Assembly (NCBI GenBank): GCA_035315885.1
Contig: DATFXM010000170.1
Span: forward strand, 1-33,844
DNA length: 33,844 nucleotides
Direction: 5' to 3'
Source of the DNA: DATFXM01 sp035315885
GTDB taxonomy: Bacteria > Acidobacteriota > Blastocatellia > UBA7656
Shown: in pieces, positions 24,894-33,736 of the stretch
Numbering within the stretch: the stretch's first letter is position 1
Layout: each line of letters opens with the position of its first letter
Program-made: the position numbers and the translations under genes
Notes under the pieces: model-generated
Told to the model about the DNA's origin: nothing
Databases searched by the model: none
What the model saw: only the letters and a program-made list of their open reading frames with translations

Positions 24894-24923
24894 TTGGGTG
24901 TGACACACCTATCGAGGTATCAT
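24894..24923 (+). promoter_or_regulatory. Candidate senA promoter with an internal palindrome
   Basis: TTGGGT (24894-24899) and TATCAT (24918-24923), spacing 18, would start transcription near 24930. Between and over them lies GGTGTG-A-CACACC (24897-24909), a perfect odd palindrome and a possible repressor site. The hexamers are weak, so both calls are tentative. Confidence 0.35.
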
Positions 24924-24959
24924 CGTGAAGCCGGTACTGGATACATCGGAACATCATTC

Positions 24960-26300
24960 ATGGCGGAAAGCACCAAACAGACTCGCACTACTACTACCGC
25001 GATTCTCAACGCACTTCAAGAGGCTCGCACTCGAACTCTGGACCTGGTCTCGGATCTCGACGAGCAGCAGTTAATGGGCCCGCGCCTTCAGATCGTCAAC
25101 CCCTTGCGATGGGAGATCGGTCACGTCGCATTCTTCCAGGAGTTCTGGTGCCTTCGCCACTTTCGCGGAGAGAGGCCGATTCTTGCTTCAGGAGATAAGC
25201 TGTACGACTCCGCGCGAGTTGCCCACGATACGAGATGGGATCTGCCATTGCCATCATTCGAGCAGACGCTTTCCTACATGGAAGTGGTGCTCAACCGCGT
25301 AATCGAATTGAATCAGGCAACCACCGACGTCGAGATTGACGGGTACGGCCAGAACTACTTCCTGCTGCTAGCGCTCTTTCACGAACAGATGCACGCCGAG
25401 GCGATCACTTACACTCGCCAGACACACGGCTATCGGGCTCCGGCGTTTACAGCGCATATCAGCTTGCCGCCTCACGAGATTGTGAAGGCAGAACCGATCA
25501 ACGGCGATGCATTCGTGCCAGGCGGAAGCTTTGTGCTTGGCAGATCTGATCTGACACGGTTCACATTCGACAATGAGCTGTGGGGGCATCTTGTCGATGT
25601 CCGGCCCTTCTGGATTTCGAAGACGGCAGTGAGCGAGTCGGAGTTCGCCAGTTTTGTGGACGATGGCGCGTATCGGCGGCCGGAGTTGTGGAGCGAGGCG
25701 GGATGGCGCTGGAGGGAAGGCGCCGGCGCCGACCACCCGGTTTACTGGCGTAGAGAACCGGATAGTTCCTGGCTTCGTCGAGCCTTCGATCGCTGGTCCG
25801 AGTTGGAATCGCGTCGAGCGATGATTCACGTCAACTGTTACGAAGCCGAAGCCTACTGCCGGTGGGCCGGACGACGACTGCCGACTGAAGCGGAATGGGA
25901 GATGGCCGCGAGTTGCGAACCGGCGTCCGGCGGCGGGATCACCGCTCGAAAGAGAACATACCCGTGGGGAGAAGAGACACCGACGCGCGAACGTGCAAGT
26001 CTGGATTGGCGCTCGATGGGTTGCATTAGCGTAGACGAGCTGCCGCTCGGCGACAGCGCGTTCGGGTGTCGCCAGATGATCGGCAACTGCTGGGAGTGGA
26101 CTTCGACCACATTCCATCCTTTTCCGGGCTTCAAGCCCGGGCCCTACAAAGAGTACTCGGAACCTTGGTTCGGAGATCACAATGTGCTGCGCGGAGGCTG
26201 TTGGGTCACGCGTTCACCGATGATTGGAAACACGTACCGGAATTATTACACTCCCGACCGTCGAGACGTATGGGCCGGCTTCCGTACCTGTGCCTTATAG
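24960..26300 (+). CDS. senA: Selenoneine synthase SenA (EgtB-like)
   Basis: A 446-residue non-haem iron enzyme of the EgtB/OvoA superfamily. The N-terminal DinB-like domain has RWEIGHVAFFQEF (about 51-63) and LFHEQMHAEA (about 139-148), which supply the three iron-binding histidines. The C-terminal FGE/sulfatase-modifying domain (about 180-446) has GGSFVLGR, RRLPTEAEWEMAA, GNCWEWTS and the ending VWAGFRTCAL. EgtB joins hercynine to a thiol; SenA joins it to a selenosugar to form the selenoneine precursor. The SenA assignment rests mainly on the next gene, which is a SenB-type glycosyltransferase, a pairing specific to selenoneine clusters. No egtD or senC/selD is in the window. ATG 24960 matches the family N-terminus. 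Membership of the superfamily is near certain, the SenA subtype likely. Confidence 0.85.
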   Translation: MAESTKQTRTTTTAILNALQEARTRTLDLVSDLDEQQLMGPRLQIVNPLRWEIGHVAFFQEFWCLRHFRGERPILASGDKLYDSARVAHDTRWDLPLPSFEQTLSYMEVVLNRVIELNQATTDVEIDGYGQNYFLLLALFHEQMHAEAITYTRQTHGYRAPAFTAHISLPPHEIVKAEPINGDAFVPGGSFVLGRSDLTRFTFDNELWGHLVDVRPFWISKTAVSESEFASFVDDGAYRRPELWSEAGWRWREGAGADHPVYWRREPDSSWLRRAFDRWSELESRRAMIHVNCYEAEAYCRWAGRRLPTEAEWEMAASCEPASGGGITARKRTYPWGEETPTRERASLDWRSMGCISVDELPLGDSAFGCRQMIGNCWEWTSTTFHPFPGFKPGPYKEYSEPWFGDHNVLRGGCWVTRSPMIGNTYRNYYTPDRRDVWAGFRTCAL

Positions 26301-26339
26301 CGACAGGACGTCTCGTCGCGTTTCTTCGACCTCTAGCGC

Positions 26340-27338
26340 ATGTACATCGGAATCATCACGCCGGCGCCATCTGGATCGCTCTACGGCAACCGAGTTACCG
26401 CTCTTCGATGGGCCAGGATGCTGAGACAGCTCGATCATCGAGTTGTGATCCGCGAGTCATACGCTGGAGAACGATTTGACCTGATGGTCGCGCTTCACGC
26501 CGGCCGGAGCTTCGATTCGATTGATCAATTCTACCGTCAGCATGTTGATCGCCCGATCATCGTTGGATTGACCGGCACCGATCTGTATCGCGACCTGAAT
26601 CGACGGAAGAATGCGCAACGCTCTCTCGATATCGCTACGCGGATAGTCGTGTTGCAACCTCGGGCGCTGGACGAGCTGGAGACCGCGTGGCGTGAGAAGA
26701 CTCGTATCATCCACCAGTCTGTTTCGCTGAGAAGCCCCAAATCTCAACCTTCGTCGCGCACGTTCGACGTTTGCGTGGTCGGTCACCTGCGATGGGTGAA
26801 GGATCCTTTCCGCACCGCGATGGCTGCAAGGGTTCTGCCAGCTTCATCGCGAATCAAAGTCATGCACCTGGGAGGCGCGATGAGTGCGAGCGAAGGGAGC
26901 CGAGCGCAACGAGAAATGGCTTCTAATCCGAGATACGAGTGGCTTGGTGAAGTATCCCCGTCGCGAGTTCGGCGAGTGATGTCCCGCAGTCGACTGTTTG
27001 TGATCTCATCGCGAATGGAGGGCGGAGCCAACGTACTCGGGGAAGCCATCGTGTCGGGTCTGCCGGTACTCGCTTCGAGGATTTCGGGGTCGATTGGAAT
27101 CTTAGGCGAAGACTACGCGGGATACTTCGAAGTCGGAGATACGGCTCAGCTTTCGAGTCTGATGATTCGCTGCGAATCTGAGCAAGCGTTTCTAGCTGAC
27201 CTCACGAGCCGATGCCGCAAGTTGATTCCGCTGTTCGATCCTCGTCGCGAATTGGCCGCGTGGAAGTCATTGTTGAACGAGCTGCGAGATTGGCCTGTTA
27301 CCTTCCGCGGACACCAGTCGCCGAGTCAGAATATGTGA
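26340..27338 (+). CDS. senB: Selenosugar synthase SenB (glycosyltransferase)
   Basis: A 332-residue GT-B-fold glycosyltransferase of the TIGR04348 type. SenB uses selenophosphate and a UDP-sugar to make a selenosugar, the first step in selenoneine synthesis. Visible are the family N-terminus IITPAPSGSLYGNRVTALRWARMLRQLDHRVVI, LMVALHAGRSFDSI, GLTGTDLYRDL, VCVVGHLRWVKDPFR, and the nucleotide-sugar site SSRMEGGANVLGEAIVSGLPVLASRISGSIGILGEDYAGYF. It follows senA by 39 nt on the same strand and is surely in the same operon. The selenophosphate supplier (SenC/SelD) must be encoded elsewhere. Its 3' end overlaps the 3' end of the convergent wtpC gene by 13 bases. Confidence 0.85.
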   Translation: MYIGIITPAPSGSLYGNRVTALRWARMLRQLDHRVVIRESYAGERFDLMVALHAGRSFDSIDQFYRQHVDRPIIVGLTGTDLYRDLNRRKNAQRSLDIATRIVVLQPRALDELETAWREKTRIIHQSVSLRSPKSQPSSRTFDVCVVGHLRWVKDPFRTAMAARVLPASSRIKVMHLGGAMSASEGSRAQREMASNPRYEWLGEVSPSRVRRVMSRSRLFVISSRMEGGANVLGEAIVSGLPVLASRISGSIGILGEDYAGYFEVGDTAQLSSLMIRCESEQAFLADLTSRCRKLIPLFDPRRELAAWKSLLNELRDWPVTFRGHQSPSQNM

Positions 27339-28390
27339 ATCGCAGCGGCCTTGATAGAGAAGTACGCTTCACTCTCGGTGTCGAGCTTTAGCGATGCGAG
27401 CGATTGCTTCGTCAACAGAGCAACCAACCGAACGCCGACGTCCGCGGTCAGTCTAACCAGCGGCCCCGCCGCTTCGACCTTTACAATTCTACCTTTCAGG
27501 TTGTTAGTCGCCGAGGAGTGAACCACTTCTGTGGAGACGATGATGTCTTCCGGACGAATCATCGCGTATGCGGTGCCATCTCGCTCGGCTATGACCGTTA
27601 GTTGCAAGGATGCAGTCTTGAAGACTGCGTTGTAGGCGACGTCTTCGGATCCGGTTGCGGCGTCGCGCCGGGCGATCTCTCCTTTGAACAGGTTCTCAGA
27701 TCCGAAGAAGTCGGCTACAAAAGCCGAGTTAGGTCTGTTGATCACCTCTTCAGTCGACCCTAGCTGGACTATCTCGCCTTTGTTAATTATCGCGACGCGT
27801 TCGGCGACCACGAGCGCCTCTTCGAAGTCATGAGTAACATGAATTGTGGTAGTGCCGAGGCGCTTCTGCAGCGAAGTAAGTTCGGTTCTGACCGAAGCGC
27901 GGTTCTTCGGGTCGAGCGCCGACAGAGGCTCATCCAGCAGCAGCGCGCGAGGCTGCGGAGCCAGCGCGCGCGCAAGCGCGATGCGCTGTTGCTCTCCTCC
28001 GCTCAATCCGCTGACTCGGCGAGTCAGAAGATGTTGAATGCCAAGTAGCTGCGAGATCTCGTCGACCCGGCGCGCTTTTTCGGATCTGGTTTTGTCGTGA
28101 AGCCCGAACATTATGTTCTTGCGCACCGTGAGGTGAGGAAATAACAGATAGTCCTGGTACATAAACCCAACGCGGCGACGCTCCGGAGGCAGCGCGGTGA
28201 CGTTCTGATCGTCGATCCAAACTTCGCCGGAGGCCGGAGACTCGATACCGGCAATGATTTCAAGCAGCTTTGTCTTTCCCGCACCAGTGGGACCGAGGAT
28301 GGCGAAGTACTCTCCGCTTTGAACTTCCAAGTTGATGGACTGCAGCTCGAAAGTTCCTACTCTGAAGGAGACGTCGACGAGACGGATCAT
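27326..28390 (-). CDS. wtpC: Tungstate/molybdate ABC transporter ATP-binding protein
   Basis: A 354-residue ABC ATPase with C-terminal TOBE/MOP-like domain. Motifs are Walker A GPTGAGKT (about 33-40), Q loop MYQDYLLFPHL, signature LSGGEQQR (about 129-136), Walker B LLLDEPLSALD and the switch His in THVTHDFEEALVVAERV. The ending LKLDTESEAYFSIKAAAIHIF is typical of ModC/WtpC regulatory domains that bind oxyanion. It is the last gene of the operon; its ATG overlaps the end of wtpB by four bases (ATGA), so the two are translationally coupled. WtpC is preferred over ModC because the binding protein of the same operon is WtpA-like. Confidence 0.85.
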   Translation of the reverse strand: MIRLVDVSFRVGTFELQSINLEVQSGEYFAILGPTGAGKTKLLEIIAGIESPASGEVWIDDQNVTALPPERRRVGFMYQDYLLFPHLTVRKNIMFGLHDKTRSEKARRVDEISQLLGIQHLLTRRVSGLSGGEQQRIALARALAPQPRALLLDEPLSALDPKNRASVRTELTSLQKRLGTTTIHVTHDFEEALVVAERVAIINKGEIVQLGSTEEVINRPNSAFVADFFGSENLFKGEIARRDAATGSEDVAYNAVFKTASLQLTVIAERDGTAYAMIRPEDIIVSTEVVHSSATNNLKGRIVKVEAAGPLVRLTADVGVRLVALLTKQSLASLKLDTESEAYFSIKAAAIHIF

Positions 28391-29190
28391 AAGGCTTTGA
28401 GCTGATCACCCCGGGCGTTTATCCCGCGTAGTAAAGCGAAGCCAAGCATGCAAATCAAGACCAGGACCACCGCAACCGGCAGAGCATAGCTGAGTCCGTA
28501 GCTTGTGAACCGATCATAAATCAGCACCGATGCGACCTTCGGATTGTAAGTCACGATTACTATCGAACCGAATTCGCTTATGGCACGAGCCCACATCATA
28601 ATCGCGCCCGACAACAACGCGCGCCAGCTCAACGGCAGCGATACTCTCAAGAATGTTCGGAATGATCCGTACCCGAGAGTCCTGGAGACCCCTTCCAGCC
28701 GGGAATCGACGCGCTGGAATCCGTCCCGCCCGGCATTGATGAGCAGAGAAACGCTCACAAACAACATCGCAAGCACAATCCCGGGAATATCGCCGACGAT
28801 GGTCACCCCCAACCTGTTGAACAGTTGTCCTCCAAATGAATTCCTTCCGAAGACCAGCAACAACGCAATGCCGACTACCGGATGTGGAATCACCACTGGC
28901 ACATCCACAACCGCTTCGACAAACTGCTTGCCGAAAAATGTGCGGCGCGCGAGCAAATATGCCAGCGGCACACCAAGCACCATCCCAATTACCGTCGCGA
29001 GCAGCGCACACACCATTGTGAGGGCAATCGCATTCCTCACATCGGAACTCGACAAGACCTCCGCTAATCCCTGCTGGCTTCCCGTAAAGATCATTTTGAT
29101 TATTGGCGCTACGAGAAACACCACAATTGCCGCGCCGAAAAGCGCGAATATCAAAGTCATCAGACTTGGACGTTTGATCTGGTTTCGCAT
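28387..29190 (-). CDS. wtpB: Tungstate/molybdate ABC transporter permease
   Basis: A 267-residue inner-membrane permease of the ModB/WtpB type with about six transmembrane helices (from LMTLIFALFGAAIVVFLVAPIIKMIF to ALPVAVVLVLICMLGFALL). The ATPase-coupling EAA loop is EGVSRTLGYGSFRTFLRVSLPLSWRALLSG. PVVIPHPVVGIALLLVFGR is characteristic of molybdate/tungstate permeases. Start ATG 29190 has AGGA 8 nt upstream. It lies 49 nt after wtpA and overlaps wtpC by four bases. Confidence 0.88.
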   Translation of the reverse strand: MRNQIKRPSLMTLIFALFGAAIVVFLVAPIIKMIFTGSQQGLAEVLSSSDVRNAIALTMVCALLATVIGMVLGVPLAYLLARRTFFGKQFVEAVVDVPVVIPHPVVGIALLLVFGRNSFGGQLFNRLGVTIVGDIPGIVLAMLFVSVSLLINAGRDGFQRVDSRLEGVSRTLGYGSFRTFLRVSLPLSWRALLSGAIMMWARAISEFGSIVIVTYNPKVASVLIYDRFTSYGLSYALPVAVVLVLICMLGFALLRGINARGDQLKAL

Positions 29191-29239
29191 GATGGATTCC
29201 TGAGAGATCTCCCGGCGAGAACGGATTGGAATGCGACGG

Positions 29240-30232
29240 CTAATCGTGTGGGATTTGAGCTACCCTTGTTTGCAGTCTGGCAGGAAGTTTACTCGTATCG
29301 CTCGCGAGCGCCGGCGACACAGTCATCAAGTGCTTCTGCTGCATGATCTCCTGCCCCTGCGGCGAGAGCATGAATTCCACGAACTCCTCTGCTGCGTCCC
29401 GGTTCGGAGCCGCTTTGGGGATCGTGAGCCCGTACTGGATGGGCATACCTTTGATTCTGAGTCGCTCGCCGGGCTTTTTTCCGGCCACTTCCGTGCTCGC
29501 CGCAGCATAATAATCGATCTTGCCGGCGTCGCTGAAATCGATCTCAGCGGGAAGGTGGAGGAACGGCAACTTGTTTTGTTCGGCAATCGATCTGTAACAG
29601 TAGATGTAATCCAGTTCACCCGACTGCAATAGCGCTACAAGCTCCACTGATTTCGGCCGTATATTCTTCTCGGGCACTCCTGACCTTAGTTTGTCGTAGA
29701 GCCCCGGCTTGCCATAATACTTCTCGGCCAACTGCCAGTGGAGAAGCGTCCGATAGCCCGCCGGATCCAGATCGGGATTCGAATAGCCGTACTGCACACC
29801 GGGTCGCTGAAGGATTTCGTACCAGTTATCACTGTTTATCTGATCGCTGAACTTTGATTTTGGAGTGTAGATCAGAGTGAGCTGGTTGCGTGCAAAGATA
29901 AGGTACCAGTCAGCGTGCTGAGGCATGACCATTGACGGCACGACTTCGTAGTCGGCAACCGCGAGTACATCGCAAGGCTTGCCAAGCTCAGTGATCTTAC
30001 GCGCGGCTTCCAGACTGCCCGAGCTTTCCTGTAGCGGAGTGATTCCCGGATGAAGCCGGGCAAACTCATTCAACAGATCAGCGACTGGACTTGTAAGTGA
30101 TCCCGCGTTGAAGACGATTAACTGACGCTGGCTAGCGGGGCCTTGTCCGCGACCGCATGAAATGAGCAACGCCATGCTGGCTGCAAGTAGAAACGCACTC
30201 GTTGCTCGACCTCCACGCGAGACTTTTTTCAT
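29240..30232 (-). CDS. wtpA: Tungstate/molybdate-binding lipoprotein
   Basis: A 330-residue substrate-binding protein. The signal peptide ends in the lipobox LLISC, so it is a lipoprotein. The mature part follows the WtpA pattern closely: LIVFNAGSLTSPV, ARKITELGKPCDVLAVADYEVV, ADWYLIFARNQLTLIYTPKSK, NSDNWYEILQRPGVQYGYSNPDLDPAGYRTLLHWQLAEKYYGKPGL, GELDYIYCYRSIAEQNKLPFLHLP and MPIQYGLTIP. These include the oxyanion-binding serines, and Asp and Glu seen to coordinate metal in archaeal WtpA. WtpA proteins bind tungstate and molybdate very tightly; which one is preferred here cannot be told. It starts 21 nt after the receptor gene, with GGAG upstream. Confidence 0.9.
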   Translation of the reverse strand: MKKVSRGGRATSAFLLAASMALLISCGRGQGPASQRQLIVFNAGSLTSPVADLLNEFARLHPGITPLQESSGSLEAARKITELGKPCDVLAVADYEVVPSMVMPQHADWYLIFARNQLTLIYTPKSKFSDQINSDNWYEILQRPGVQYGYSNPDLDPAGYRTLLHWQLAEKYYGKPGLYDKLRSGVPEKNIRPKSVELVALLQSGELDYIYCYRSIAEQNKLPFLHLPAEIDFSDAGKIDYYAAASTEVAGKKPGERLRIKGMPIQYGLTIPKAAPNRDAAEEFVEFMLSPQGQEIMQQKHLMTVSPALASDTSKLPARLQTRVAQIPHD

Positions 30233-30253
30233 TGGGGGCTCATCTCCAGTCCA

Positions 30254-33200
30254 CTAGAAATTAAACTTAATCGCAAACTGAATCACTCGAGGATCGCCTG
30301 CCGAATTGATTGAACCGAACCCTGGCGTTCCCAAAACGACGTTGGGAGCGCCCAAAGGAGGAGTGTTGGTCAGGTTGAAAGCTTCGGCTCGGAATTCGAA
30401 ATTCATACGCTCGTTGATGTACGTGCGCTTAATCAGGGCAATGTCGGCATCTCGATAAGCCGGACCACGAACCGGGTTGCGCGAGCTGGTGCCCAGCGTG
30501 AACTGTGGCGCGACTTGAAATGCAGCGGTGTTGAACCACTTCGCAGTTCCGCGTCGATCCGAAGACAATTCGGGATCGGCAACCCGGTTGGGCCTTTGAG
30601 TCCCGAATCCGGCGAACGCGTTGAAATTTGTCGCCTGGGTTACCGCCAACGGCAAGCCCGACTGGACCGTAATCACGCCCGCAAATTGCCAGCCCTCGAC
30701 CAGCATGCCGGCGAATCCTTTGAGGTTGATGGCGTGTCCCCTCCCGAATGGCAGGTCGTATGTGAAGCTCGACACGAAAACGCTAGGAATATCGCCGCTC
30801 GATACATCGCGTTCCAGCTTCCGATTGAAGCTGTCGGCAACTGGAAAATTCGCGACAGGTCCGGTCAGAATCGACGCGTCGAAAACCGATGACGCTTCGT
30901 CGATGAGCTTCGATCTGGTGTAGCAGATTAAGAAGGACAGGCCTTTTGAGTGTCGCTTCTCCAACTTTACTTCGAACGCGTTGTAGTTCGTGTTGCCTAC
31001 GTTGTTACGGAACAGGCTCACGGTAGTGAACCGCGGGAAAGGCTTCAGGAGCTGTGCTACCGGAATCGTAGGGTCGCCAATCGACGACGAACGCGGGATC
31101 TCGCCGAAGAACGGATTTGGTACTCGTTGAAGCAGTGCAGTTCCCAGCTTCAATTGGTCGACCGTCAGTTGATTGATGTTGGTATCGGGTATTCCTACGT
31201 GAGTAATCTTCGAGCCGGCGTACGCGACGTCGAAGTACATGTTGTTGGTCAGCTCCCGCTGGACCGCGACGTTCCACTGCTGAGCGTAACCCGAACCCAG
31301 AGTTCGGTCGACTGAGAACACTCCCTGGCCGAGACCAGCGTCTGGTGTGATTGGTATCGGCGTCACGCTCGGCCCATGAGAAAGGACGAACGCGGGATTT
31401 ATGGTGTCCAGAGTGCGCTGGTTGACCGTCTGGATAAACGGGAACTGCGGATTGATGAACGGAGTCGTAATCCCCGCCTGTTCTATCCAGATCAAACCGT
31501 AGCCCGATCGAATCACTGTCCTCTCACCCAGTCGGTAGGCAATCCCGAGACGCGGGCCAAAGTCACCCTTGTGCAGTTCGCGACCCGACCGCGGAAAGCC
31601 GTCCTTCCCGAGAAAATCAAACTGCTCTGCAGACAGATTAAAGATGGCTCCCTGATCGTCTACCTCCGTTGAAGGGAAGTTCAACGTGTAACGGAGCCCC
31701 ACGTTGATCGTCAGACTACGCGATGGCTTCCAATCATCCTGAACAAAGTACTCCTGGATGTGCGCTCGCGGCCGAATCGCTTTTTGCTGAAGATCTATCG
31801 AAAAAGTCTGGACCTGGCCGAGGAGAAAACTAGCCAGCGGATTACCGGTTCCGGCTGTACCGGGCAAGTCGGTAAACAAACTGCTGAAGAGGAATGTCCC
31901 GGTCGGCGACGGCGGCTGAATGACGTCAAGCCGCTCCCATCGAAAATCCATTCCGGCCTTGATCGAATGCTTGCCTCGTTGAAACGCGAGCGTATCGACG
32001 ATCTCAGTCACGTCTGTTCGAAAAATGGAATCGGTGTTCGCGGGCGGACCGAGCAACTGATATCCGGTGACGTTGAATGTTGGCAGCTCGTTTTCAAACG
32101 CCGCGTTGGAAGGAATGCCGGGCAACCCGATCTCTTCGGAGGGAGGGCCATCGAGCAACAGCGCGCTGCGATCTATCGAGCGGCGCGTGTATCCGACTCT
32201 AAGTTCGTTGCTCAGTCGTGGGCTGAAGAAGTGAATATAGTTTGAAACAAACGATTGCCCTAGCGTTTCGGTGTTGCCAAGCGCGCCGCTGGTAATATTG
32301 CCGCTGCCGTCGGGCAGCGGGGTAACCGGCTCGGTGAAATCCCGTGCGTAGGAATAACGCCCGTATACCTGGTCCTTGTCAGAGAATCGGTGGTCAACGC
32401 GGACGTCGAACTGGTCCTGCGTGTCCGGCTCGTTGGCCACACGACGAAAGTTGTTTGCCGTTCCCGATGAAGTCGGAAGCGGGAACCGGTTTAGAAGCTC
32501 CAGCGCGACCCCATCGAAGCGTTGGTCGGGAATAACATTGCCCGGGAATTGAGTTCGAGTGAATCCACCGCCCGGCTTCGGTTGTGTGGTCTCAGGATCG
32601 AAGACTCGAGGTGCAACCCCGGCGATTGGCTCGGTGAAAATTCCCCGTCGCTGCAGTAGCGTAGGCACAGTCGATATGCGCACTCGCCCGATTAGCTGAC
32701 GCGTGCCCTGATAGTCGGCAAAGAAAAACGTCTTGTTTCTTATGACTGGCCCACCCAACACGAATCCGAACTGGTTGCGCCGAAACACCGGCTTGTTTGG
32801 GTCGGCGGCAGTTCTTGGAGCAAACAGGTTTCGCGCATTCAATGCCTCGTTCCTGAAGAACTCAAACGCCGAACCATGAAAATCGTTTGTGCCCGCTTTG
32901 GTAGTTAAGTTGATGACTCCGCCGTTGAACCTTCCAAACTCGGCGGGAGGACTGTTCAATTCGACCTTGAACTCCTGAATCGCGTCAATAATTGGAAAGA
33001 ACGCGACCTGACCCGGCTCAGGTTGCAGCGCGGATATTCCGTCATACAAGTACTCGTTGGTTCTCGGGCGTCCTCCGTTGATCCGCGGGAAGAACGATGC
33101 CGGAGGCAACGCGACCCCAGGCGCGAGCGCCACCAGTTGAATGAAGATACGGCCGTTCAACGGTAGAGCTACTATCTTGCGGTTGTCGATTACCTGTCCG

Positions 33201-33616
33201 AGTCCTCCGGATTCCGTCCTGAGCAAGGGAGCGTCGGCGGAGATATTCACGCTTTCTTCGATCGCACCGGCCGACAGATCCACGTCGACGCGGATTCGTT
33301 CGCCGGTTGAGAGTTGGACGCCGTCGCGCACAAATCGCTTGAAGCCCTGAGCCTCGACAGACAACGTGTAGATGCCGGGTTTCAGACTCGTGAAAGTGTA
33401 TACTCCCGCCGAACCGGCAGTGGTGACTTGCTTCTCGTTGGAATCTACGCGAGTCAACGTGATCTTTGCATCTGGTACGACCGCGCCTGATCCATCGCGC
33501 ACCTCGCCGGTAAGCTCAGCCTGCCCCGCCTGTGCATTTGCAAAACTGATTGAGGACTGAAAGAGGATGGAGACCAGGAAAAAGACGAGAGTCTGCCCAG
33601 GTAGCCGGTATCGCAT
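30254..33616 (-). CDS. TonB-dependent receptor in the Mo/W uptake operon
   Basis: A 1,120-residue outer-membrane receptor of the Oar-like class. Signal peptide MRYRLPGQTLVFFLVSILFQSSISFANAQA; carboxypeptidase-regulatory domain (about 32-120: AELTGEVRDGSGAVVPDAKITLTRVDSN...VEAQGFKRF); plug (about 125-270: EFGRFNGGVINLTTKAGTNDFHGSAFEFFRNEALNARN); barrel ending in VIQFAIKFNF with the terminal Phe needed for assembly. ATG 33616 is chosen because AAGGAG lies 7 nt upstream; an ATG at 33676 would begin inside the riboswitch. Position makes it the first gene after the Moco/Tuco riboswitch and 21 nt before wtpA, so it probably carries molybdate, tungstate or their chelates across the outer membrane. 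This role is inferred from context; the class itself is sequence-supported. Confidence 0.88.
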   Translation of the reverse strand: MRYRLPGQTLVFFLVSILFQSSISFANAQAGQAELTGEVRDGSGAVVPDAKITLTRVDSNEKQVTTAGSAGVYTFTSLKPGIYTLSVEAQGFKRFVRDGVQLSTGERIRVDVDLSAGAIEESVNISADAPLLRTESGGLGQVIDNRKIVALPLNGRIFIQLVALAPGVALPPASFFPRINGGRPRTNEYLYDGISALQPEPGQVAFFPIIDAIQEFKVELNSPPAEFGRFNGGVINLTTKAGTNDFHGSAFEFFRNEALNARNLFAPRTAADPNKPVFRRNQFGFVLGGPVIRNKTFFFADYQGTRQLIGRVRISTVPTLLQRRGIFTEPIAGVAPRVFDPETTQPKPGGGFTRTQFPGNVIPDQRFDGVALELLNRFPLPTSSGTANNFRRVANEPDTQDQFDVRVDHRFSDKDQVYGRYSYARDFTEPVTPLPDGSGNITSGALGNTETLGQSFVSNYIHFFSPRLSNELRVGYTRRSIDRSALLLDGPPSEEIGLPGIPSNAAFENELPTFNVTGYQLLGPPANTDSIFRTDVTEIVDTLAFQRGKHSIKAGMDFRWERLDVIQPPSPTGTFLFSSLFTDLPGTAGTGNPLASFLLGQVQTFSIDLQQKAIRPRAHIQEYFVQDDWKPSRSLTINVGLRYTLNFPSTEVDDQGAIFNLSAEQFDFLGKDGFPRSGRELHKGDFGPRLGIAYRLGERTVIRSGYGLIWIEQAGITTPFINPQFPFIQTVNQRTLDTINPAFVLSHGPSVTPIPITPDAGLGQGVFSVDRTLGSGYAQQWNVAVQRELTNNMYFDVAYAGSKITHVGIPDTNINQLTVDQLKLGTALLQRVPNPFFGEIPRSSSIGDPTIPVAQLLKPFPRFTTVSLFRNNVGNTNYNAFEVKLEKRHSKGLSFLICYTRSKLIDEASSVFDASILTGPVANFPVADSFNRKLERDVSSGDIPSVFVSSFTYDLPFGRGHAINLKGFAGMLVEGWQFAGVITVQSGLPLAVTQATNFNAFAGFGTQRPNRVADPELSSDRRGTAKWFNTAAFQVAPQFTLGTSSRNPVRGPAYRDADIALIKRTYINERMNFEFRAEAFNLTNTPPLGAPNVVLGTPGFGSINSAGDPRVIQFAIKFNF

Positions 33617-33619
33617 GGT

Positions 33620-33728
33620 ACGCTCCTTTCCAAGCAGGGGAGGCCTGGCCGTTTCCCGCCAGACCCTATCGGCCACTCGCCGTAGGCAGCGACTACCCTT
33701 AAACCCTTAGGCGCGGTGGCTCGGAGTT
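33620..33728 (-). ncRNA. Moco/Tuco-type riboswitch
   Basis: On the minus strand the leader contains ACUCCGAGCCACCGCGC, GGCGAGUGGCCGAUAGGG, GGCGGGAAACGGCC and AGGCCUCCCCUGCUUGG, then AAAGGAG. Pairings found are P1 CUCC with GGAG, P2 GCCACCGCGC with GGCGAGUGGC, and a stem GGUCUGGC with GCCAGGCC closed by a GGGAAAC-type loop, plus AGGG with CCCU. The conserved GAGCCAC, GGCCUCCC and GGAAAGG stretches fit the molybdenum/tungsten-cofactor RNA as I remember it. A short extra hairpin (GUAG/CUAC) suggests the Moco form over the Tuco form, which lacks P3. P1 covers the ribosome site of the receptor gene, so cofactor binding should block translation of the uptake operon. Confidence 0.75.
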
Positions 33729-33736
33729 GGTTACGA

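Noticed and set aside
25368..26180. 270-codon open frame on the minus strand
   Set aside because: Antisense to senA; a composition shadow of the high-GC coding strand.
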